A stretch of 26,844 bases of DNA from Candidatus Neomicrothrix sp. UBA6944. GTDB lineage: Bacteria; Actinomycetota; Acidimicrobiia; Acidimicrobiales; Poriferisodalaceae. The notes beneath the pieces are model-generated. The model was given only the letters and a program-made list of their open reading frames with translations. It was not told the DNA's origin and ran no database searches. The DNA lies in NCBI GenBank assembly GCA_002448715.1, contig DJZU01000107.1:1-26844 (forward strand). Reading direction: 5' to 3'. Every line of letters starts with the position of its first letter. Position 1 is the stretch's first letter. Shown here one piece after another: positions 22,554 through 26,844 of the stretch. The position numbers were made by a program, and so were the translations under genes.

Positions 22554-23018
22554 TCACCACCGGTGGCCCGGCGGAACACCTGTGATGTGTTCTTTAATTC
22601 GTCGAGTTGTCGCTGCCGATGTTCCATCAGGTAGTCCGTCGGGAGCATAGAAAGCTACCTCCGCTATTTCCGGCGACACGGAGGAACTCACGGTCCATTC
22701 GTTCACCACAAAGACCACGACGTGGTCACTTTTGTTCTCACGAAAGGACGAGAAGACCCCATGCACCCTTTGGGGCGTTTCGGGAAGTTCCACTCCGGTC
22801 TCCTCTCTCAACTCTCGTTGCATAGCGTCAACCAGCGACTCGCCAGTCTTTACTCCTCCTCCGGGCAAATACCATCCTTCGCGATAGCTGTGACGCACCA
22901 GACATACTCGGCCATCCTCATCGAGTACGAGGGCCCGAACTCCAATGGTTAACTTTGCTGGACGCAGCGCTGCCCATATCCGGTAGAGACGAAAGAGAAG
23001 ACGTCTCAGATCAGGCAC
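22554..23018 (-). CDS. NUDIX hydrolase
   Basis: NUDIX enzymes cleave nucleoside diphosphates linked to another group. The 154-aa protein has a clear Nudix box starting GGGVKTGESLVDAMQ, then RELREETGV, near residues 53-76 (G-x5-E-x7-REUxEExGU). A basic N terminus of about 20 residues precedes the fold (PDLRRLLFRLYRIW). The substrate cannot be told. GTG at 23018 lies inside the preceding dehydratase gene (8-nt overlap), so the two are coupled. It is probably unrelated to Fe-S assembly despite its position. Confidence 0.88.
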   Translation of the reverse strand: MPDLRRLLFRLYRIWAALRPAKLTIGVRALVLDEDGRVCLVRHSYREGWYLPGGGVKTGESLVDAMQRELREETGVELPETPQRVHGVFSSFRENKSDHVVVFVVNEWTVSSSVSPEIAEVAFYAPDGLPDGTSAATTRRIKEHITGVPPGHRW

Positions 23019-23301
23019 CCGATAGTTCTTCCATCAGCCGGGCCAAGGTGACGTCAAGGTTCGTGACGCCGTTTTGGTCGTGGGTGACGAGTCGTACGTG
23101 CACTTTTCCATATACATTTGACCATTCCGGGTGATGGTTAAGGCGTTCACAATGCAACGCTGCACCCGCCATAAAGGAGAAGGCTTGCACGAAGTTGCCG
23201 AAGTCGTAGGAGCGTTCTAAACCATTAGACGAAACGTCCCAGTCAGCCAATTCCGTTGATAGATCCTCAAGCTCTTTGTCGGTTAGCAGTTCGCTCTTCA
23301 A
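23011..23301 (-). CDS. 4a-hydroxytetrahydrobiopterin dehydratase (PCD/PhhB family)
   Basis: PCD dehydrates 4a-hydroxytetrahydropterin to recycle the cofactor of aromatic hydroxylases; in bacteria lacking these it may have another pterin or regulatory role. The 96-aa protein matches the family length and its core: ERLNHHPEWSNVYGKVHVRL near 53-72, then THDQNGVTNLDVTLA. Start is TTG at 23301 because AGGAG lies 9 nt upstream and no ATG is in frame. It overlaps the NUDIX start. No phenylalanine hydroxylase is visible. It lies 84 nt after sufC copy 2 and may be read through from it. Confidence 0.85.
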   Translation of the reverse strand: MKSELLTDKELEDLSTELADWDVSSNGLERSYDFGNFVQAFSFMAGAALHCERLNHHPEWSNVYGKVHVRLVTHDQNGVTNLDVTLARLMEELSGA

Positions 23302-23385
23302 GTGCCATCGCTCCTACAAATGCTGCCACGCGGGGTAGTAATTGTTAAGTCTAATAGCCCTTCGACCAGGTCTACGCCGTTGCGG

Positions 23386-24216
23386 CTACACAACAGGATC
23401 TGCAAATGGATCCTCTGAGTCAGAGATCGCAGCGTTCTTCGTCTCCGCGCGTCCGCCTATCGCCACCGATACTCCCTCTACTTCTTCATCCGAGTCGATG
23501 AACCGTGAATACCCGTCATCTTCAAGTTCCCGTGCAAGCTCGGGACCGCCACTTTCTGCGATTTGGCCGTCGACCAGAATATGGACATGATCCGCGATGA
23601 GATGGTCTAGAAGCCGGTGATAGTGAGTAATGCACAGAACACCCAGCCCATCGTTAGTCATCGCTTCGATACGTTCAGCACAAGCTCTGAGAGCGTCAAT
23701 GTCGAGACCGCTGTCTAGTTCATCCAAAACTGCAATTTGGGGAGCCAGGACAGCCAGTTGAACTGTTTCATTCCTCTTTTTTTCTCCGCCCGAGAAATCA
23801 ACGTTTAGAGCACGCTCAAGCAATTCTGTTGGTAATCCAATCTGGTCAGCTTCTTCGTCGAGTCGGGAGGCGACATCTATGTTCTCGGTACCCCGGGATC
23901 GCAACGCCAACTCCAATGTCTCGCGCACCGAAACCCCGGGCACCTCCGTGGGGTATTGCATAGCGAGAAACAGTCCAGCTTGAGCGCGTTCCCATGTAGG
24001 CAGGGAGGATAAATCTCGGCCATCTAATTCAATTGATCCCGAAGTAATTTGATAACCGGGTTTTCCCATTATGACGTTGGACAGTGTGCTTTTACCGGCG
24101 CCATTGGGGCCCATAACGGCATGTACCTGGCCCGAGGAGATTTCAAGATCGACCCCTTTAAGGATCTGCTGTTCACCAACCACAACTGCGAGATTTTGGA
24201 TGGACAAGGTGCTCAT
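23386..24216 (-). CDS. sufC: SufC Fe-S assembly ATPase (copy 2, with C-terminal tail)
   Basis: This second SufC has 276 aa: Walker A GPNGAGKST near 35-43, FLAMQYPTEVPGVSVRETLE near 84-103, signature FSGGEKKRNETVQLA near 143-157 and AVLDELDSGLDIDALR near 164-179. About 25 residues beyond the normal SufC end (from VSVAIGGRAETK onward) are acidic and unlike copy 1. It overlaps the Rieske gene by 4 nt and follows sufD, the ordinary actinobacterial order D-Rieske-C. It is thus the better candidate for the SufD partner. Copy 1 differs through most of the helical domain, so this is not a recent duplication. Confidence 0.93.
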   Translation of the reverse strand: MSTLSIQNLAVVVGEQQILKGVDLEISSGQVHAVMGPNGAGKSTLSNVIMGKPGYQITSGSIELDGRDLSSLPTWERAQAGLFLAMQYPTEVPGVSVRETLELALRSRGTENIDVASRLDEEADQIGLPTELLERALNVDFSGGEKKRNETVQLAVLAPQIAVLDELDSGLDIDALRACAERIEAMTNDGLGVLCITHYHRLLDHLIADHVHILVDGQIAESGGPELARELEDDGYSRFIDSDEEVEGVSVAIGGRAETKNAAISDSEDPFADPVV

Positions 24217-24521
24217 GACAATTCCACCTCGATGTCACCCTCTACGACGCGGGCCGGATAGACAGGCACTGGTTGAGTGGCAGGGAATACGTCGGGCATT
24301 CCCGTCTGAAGGTTGAACTTTGAGAAATGCTTTGGGCATTCGATCGCGCAGTCTTCTGGCCACACAACACCGTCGGAGAGGGAGTAGTTAGCGTGACTGC
24401 ACCTATCACCTATTGCGTGAACCGTTTCGCCAATTCTGACGACAGCGATGCGATGTCCTTCGACGTCAAACCTCTGGGCTTCTCCGTCTCCTAACGAATC
24501 GGCACTGCATATTCGTACCAT
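24213..24521 (-). CDS. Rieske [2Fe-2S] ferredoxin of the suf operon
   Basis: This small Rieske protein of the dioxygenase-ferredoxin type is found between sufD and sufC in many actinobacteria and is often annotated as a phenylpropionate dioxygenase ferredoxin. The 102-aa protein has both halves of the cluster site: RCSHANYSLSDG (Cys-x-His near 40-42) and ECPKHFSKFNLQTG (Cys-x2-His near 60-63). No oxygenase genes are near, so a role as electron donor or test substrate in Fe-S assembly is more likely than catabolism; that is inference. It starts 2 nt after the sufD stop and overlaps sufC copy 2 by 4 nt. Confidence 0.9.
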   Translation of the reverse strand: MVRICSADSLGDGEAQRFDVEGHRIAVVRIGETVHAIGDRCSHANYSLSDGVVWPEDCAIECPKHFSKFNLQTGMPDVFPATQPVPVYPARVVEGDIEVELS

Positions 24522-24523
24522 CT

Positions 24524-25789
24524 TTAGAGCCGTTCCTTATCGAGAGCCACGAGTTGCTCTATTCGTTCGTCAATAGCTTGGGCAATCGGCCGAGAGGGAA
24601 GTCCTTCTAACACGTCTGCAAAAAAACCTTTCACCACTAATGCTTCGGCGATGTCTGCTGGAACTCCTCGACTCTCCAAATAAAATTTTTGCTCCTCGTC
24701 GATAGGGCCAACCGCCGACGCGTGGCTACATTTCACGTCGTTGTTTTCAATTTCAAGATTTGGGACTGATTCGGCCCAGGCGCTTTCTGAAAGTTTCAGG
24801 GTGCGGTTTGTCTGAAACGCGTTCACGTCACCGGCTTCTGCCTCAATCCTGATCAGGCCCGTGTAGATAGCTCGGCTGTCATCATCGACTACACCTTTGA
24901 ACAACAAATTGGAGTTGGTGTGGGGCGCTTCATGTTTTTGGAAGGTTCGGAAGTCGTGCTGGGCATCATTGCGTCCGAAATATATAGCGCTGATTTCGCC
25001 CGACGATCCTTTACCAGCCATTTCCGTGTCAATTCTCGCCCTAGCGTACGACCCACCCAAAGCAACTTGGCTCAATGCAACGTGTGCGTCTCTTTGAACT
25101 TCAGCTACTTGCGTCGAGATCTGCCAGATTTCGGGGCCATGTTCTTGGACCGTCAAGTAGTTAAGTCGAGCTGCCTGAGCAACCTTGATCTCATTAACTG
25201 GGCACACCAACGCTCTCACGGAGGGGCTGGTCTGATGTTCAACCACTGTTGCTTCTGAGTTTTCACCCATCAGAACGACGAGCCGCGGAAACCACACAAT
25301 TTCGCTGGTCGTCGTGTGTTGGCGAACAAGAATTGGGGACGCAACAACTGAGTTTCGTTCGATCTCGATAACAACCGGAGCCGTGCAGTAGCTGAGATTG
25401 CAATCCGTAAAAAAGTCAGCCCCGATAGGGATTACGGAGCCAACGGCATTCTCCATCTCAATGCCCTCTGAATGAACCCCGATCGCTTCATCGTTGATAA
25501 CCGTTGAAACTATTTGGCCATCGACGACTTCGATGATGGCAGCCGCTTCATTCTCTATTCCTTCAACAAGTCCTGCATCAACAATGGAACCTCCTGGCGC
25601 CTCTAAGCGGTATTTGGAGGTATCTAAGTCAGCGATGGGCGTGTAGCGCCAGAGTTCCTCCTCGAAGGAAGGCACGCCTCTCTGAGAGGCTCTCTCCTCA
25701 GCCTCTTGACGCCGCTCAAGAAAGGCGGAAGATCCGATCAAATCGACCCGTTCGGAGTTTTCGAAAGGACCTGCAATGGTGGGTGCCAC
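24524..25789 (-). CDS. sufD: SufD Fe-S assembly scaffold subunit
   Basis: SufD forms the scaffold with SufB and SufC and helps bring in iron. The 421-aa protein has the N-terminal SufD block SFEEELWRYTPIADLD near 41-56, a beta-helix middle, and a C-terminal block NNDVKCSHASAVGPIDEEQ then FYLESRGV, followed by VKGFFADVLEGLP. The VKCSH...VGPIDEE form is typical of SufD, not SufB. I prefer GTG at 25789: TAGAAT ends 8 nt upstream, giving a leaderless start, while the alternative TTG at 25798 lies inside that box. No sufB is adjacent in either direction. Confidence 0.9.
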   Translation of the reverse strand: MAPTIAGPFENSERVDLIGSSAFLERRQEAEERASQRGVPSFEEELWRYTPIADLDTSKYRLEAPGGSIVDAGLVEGIENEAAAIIEVVDGQIVSTVINDEAIGVHSEGIEMENAVGSVIPIGADFFTDCNLSYCTAPVVIEIERNSVVASPILVRQHTTTSEIVWFPRLVVLMGENSEATVVEHQTSPSVRALVCPVNEIKVAQAARLNYLTVQEHGPEIWQISTQVAEVQRDAHVALSQVALGGSYARARIDTEMAGKGSSGEISAIYFGRNDAQHDFRTFQKHEAPHTNSNLLFKGVVDDDSRAIYTGLIRIEAEAGDVNAFQTNRTLKLSESAWAESVPNLEIENNDVKCSHASAVGPIDEEQKFYLESRGVPADIAEALVVKGFFADVLEGLPSRPIAQAIDERIEQLVALDKERL

Positions 25790-25797
25790 AACGAACA

Positions 25798-25817
25798 ATT
25801 CTACCTATCTGGATAGG
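25798..25817 (-). promoter_or_regulatory. sufD promoter with palindromic operator
   Basis: On the minus strand TAGAAT (25803-25798) is a good -10 box, 8 nt from the GTG start. Immediately upstream is a palindrome, CCTATC 25804-25809 and GATAGG 25812-25817 with a 2-nt centre, which would sit in the -10/-35 spacer. The same TAGAATT box occurs before sufC copy 1, but the palindromes differ. The minus-strand half reads GATAGGTA, eight bases also present in the iron box at 13199. Confidence 0.45.
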
Positions 25818-25932
25818 GGAAATCCGCCGTGTAGCAGAGAACCGCAGGGTTTGCTTCTGGGGCAGCTCGGAACCAACACAGTCATCTCAACTTTCCGAAG
25901 AGGAGCAACTCAAAGGTCAAAGCCACCGATTG

Positions 25933-26307
25933 TCAGCGCTTCTTTCGCTTCTTTCGCTTTTGAGCTCTGGCCTTTTTGCTTATCCGGGGCCTTTTTCGAC
26001 CCTTTCTGTTCTTTTCTGCTTCAAGTTCCATCAAAATGTCAGGGCCAGCAGCGTTTACGATGTCTTCGGCCGCATCAAGTAACGCCGCTATTGACTCATC
26101 TTCTCCCAGACTGTCCGGCTCGTCGGCAAAATCTTGCACCCCAAGTGAGCCGTGGTCCCACGCGACGTCGATTCGGCGTGGGGTGTATTCGGGACATTCT
26201 TCGGGACACCGCCACGGCGCCTCTGGCGCCAAATCCAGATTACATTTTCTGACGGTTTCGCCATTGCCATACGATCGGGTCTCGTAATGGCGACAATTCG
26301 TGCGCAT
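25933..26307 (-). CDS. Conserved-looking Cys-rich protein with basic tail (124 aa)
   Basis: I do not know its function. The N-terminal 40 residues carry four cysteines in the pattern TNCRHY...VRKCNLD...WRCPEECPEY, a likely metal or Fe-S site. The middle is acidic (DEPDSLGEDESIAALLDAAED, in parts), and the last 25 residues are almost all Lys and Arg, suggesting RNA, DNA or ribosome contact. Two ATGs two codons apart are possible; 26307 has AGG 7 nt upstream and is preferred to 26313. It is upstream of sufD on the same strand with a gap of about 140 nt that holds the sufD promoter, so it is probably a separate transcript. Confidence 0.7.
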   Translation of the reverse strand: MRTNCRHYETRSYGNGETVRKCNLDLAPEAPWRCPEECPEYTPRRIDVAWDHGSLGVQDFADEPDSLGEDESIAALLDAAEDIVNAAGPDILMELEAEKNRKGRKRPRISKKARAQKRKKRKKR

Positions 26308-26367
26308 TGGCATACCTATATTGTGGCTCTTTTTATCCGATTCGCCGGGTTCGTGATGAGAAAAGTC

Positions 26368-26844
26368 CTACAGGGCAGCTATGGCTTCAGCTATCGCAAT
26401 TGCCCGTCGCGCTTCATCTACGTGCAGGTTCTCAATCATTTTCCCATCTACGGTTAGAACGCCTCTGCCTTCTTTTTTCGCTGCCTCAAATTCTTCGATA
26501 ACACGCTGGTGAAAATCGAGTTCGCCCAAACTTGGCGAAAAGATCTCGTTGGTCGGTGCTACCTGACTCGGGTGGATAAGAGTCTTTCCATCAAAGCCCA
26601 TTTGTGCGCCCTGCAAGCAAACCGATTCAAACCCAGACTCGTCCTTGATGTCGTTGAAGACCCCGTCAAGGATGCAAACTCCCGCTGCTCGAGCGGAAAG
26701 TAGACACATGGCTAGATAAGGCACGAGTGCCTGCCTGTCTGGGGTGATGGAGGCGCGTAGTTCTTTTGCCATGTCGTTAGTCCCCATGACCATGACTGAC
26801 ATCCGTTCATGGTGCGCTATTTGACTGACATTGAGTATTCCAGT
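26368..26844 (-). CDS. CitE / malyl-CoA lyase family protein, C-terminal part (runs off right edge)
   Basis: This belongs to the HpcH/HpaI aldolase and citrate-lyase-beta family of Mg2+ enzymes that split or form beta-hydroxyacyl-CoA esters such as malyl-CoA. The frame stays open to the window end. The last 158 residues are visible: SVMVMGTNDMAKEL, a catalytic-site segment; ILDGVFNDIKDESGF with the metal Asp; and MGFDGKTLIHPSQVAPTNEIFSP, the family's strongest signature, followed by the lid helix ending at the C terminus. The visible ATG at 26802 is internal, since conserved sequence (GILNVSQIA) continues upstream. Whether it is a malyl-CoA, methylmalyl-CoA or citramalyl-CoA lyase cannot be told. 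Confidence 0.88.
   Translation of the reverse strand, partial: TGILNVSQIAHHERMSVMVMGTNDMAKELRASITPDRQALVPYLAMCLLSARAAGVCILDGVFNDIKDESGFESVCLQGAQMGFDGKTLIHPSQVAPTNEIFSPSLGELDFHQRVIEEFEAAKKEGRGVLTVDGKMIENLHVDEARRAIAIAEAIAAL

Noticed and set aside
24524..25789. Reading this gene as sufB
   Set aside because: The C-terminal block has the SufD form (VKCSH..VGPIDEE) and the length is nearer SufD; SufB is longer and differs there.

Overview
The window looks like a chromosome segment from a monoderm, medium-GC actinobacterium, most plausibly an acidimicrobial-type lineage. This is inferred from gene content: a Suf cluster with a Rieske ferredoxin next to sufC, an MhuD-type heme monooxygenase, lipoprotein substrate-binding proteins with no TonB or outer-membrane receptor, and several starts that look leaderless (TAnnnT box 6-8 nt before the start codon). 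Taxonomy has not been checked by search.

Layout. 1-2.1 kb (minus): the end of an alpha/beta hydrolase gene running off the left edge, two small unrecognised genes and an acyl-CoA dehydrogenase. 2.1-2.9 kb (plus): a Phd/VapB-like antitoxin and PIN-domain toxin behind a perfect inverted repeat. 2.9-6.8 kb: an iron store/acquisition block made of bacterioferritin, Bfd, an unrecognised gene coupled to bfd, a Fea1-type (algal 'low-iron-inducible periplasmic protein') lipoprotein with a Gly-Ser/Ala-Ser linker, a 535-nt regulatory interval holding a strongly folded GC-rich element, and a HugZ-like heme-utilisation protein. 6.8-13.2 kb (minus): one tightly packed seven-gene heme/siderophore operon (HmuT-like binding protein, unknown 181-aa protein, MhuD, a second binding protein with an extra C-terminal domain, two FecCD permeases, ATPase), preceded by a DtxR/IdeR-like box. 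13.3-19.998 kb: a metallo-beta-lactamase-fold hydrolase, a DrrAB-type ABC exporter, a glutamine-synthetase-like ligase, an amidase and an M20 peptidase. 20.1-25.8 kb: a Suf Fe-S cluster assembly locus in two converging halves, sufC-sufS-sufU (plus) and sufD-Rieske-sufC (minus), with a pterin carbinolamine dehydratase and a NUDIX gene between them. Two SufC ATPases are present and no sufB is visible. 25.9 kb to the end (minus): a Cys-rich protein with a very basic tail and the 3' part of a CitE/malyl-CoA lyase family gene.

Together, roughly two thirds of the window can be read as one iron economy: capture (Fea1-like lipoprotein, two binding proteins, one importer), heme opening (MhuD and perhaps the HugZ-like protein), storage and release (Bfr/Bfd) and use (Suf). 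The most novel elements are the bacterial Fea1 lipoprotein in a ferritin/heme neighbourhood, the folded element upstream of the HugZ-like gene, the unknown gene coupled between hmuT and mhuD, and the split, sufC-duplicated, sufB-less Suf locus.
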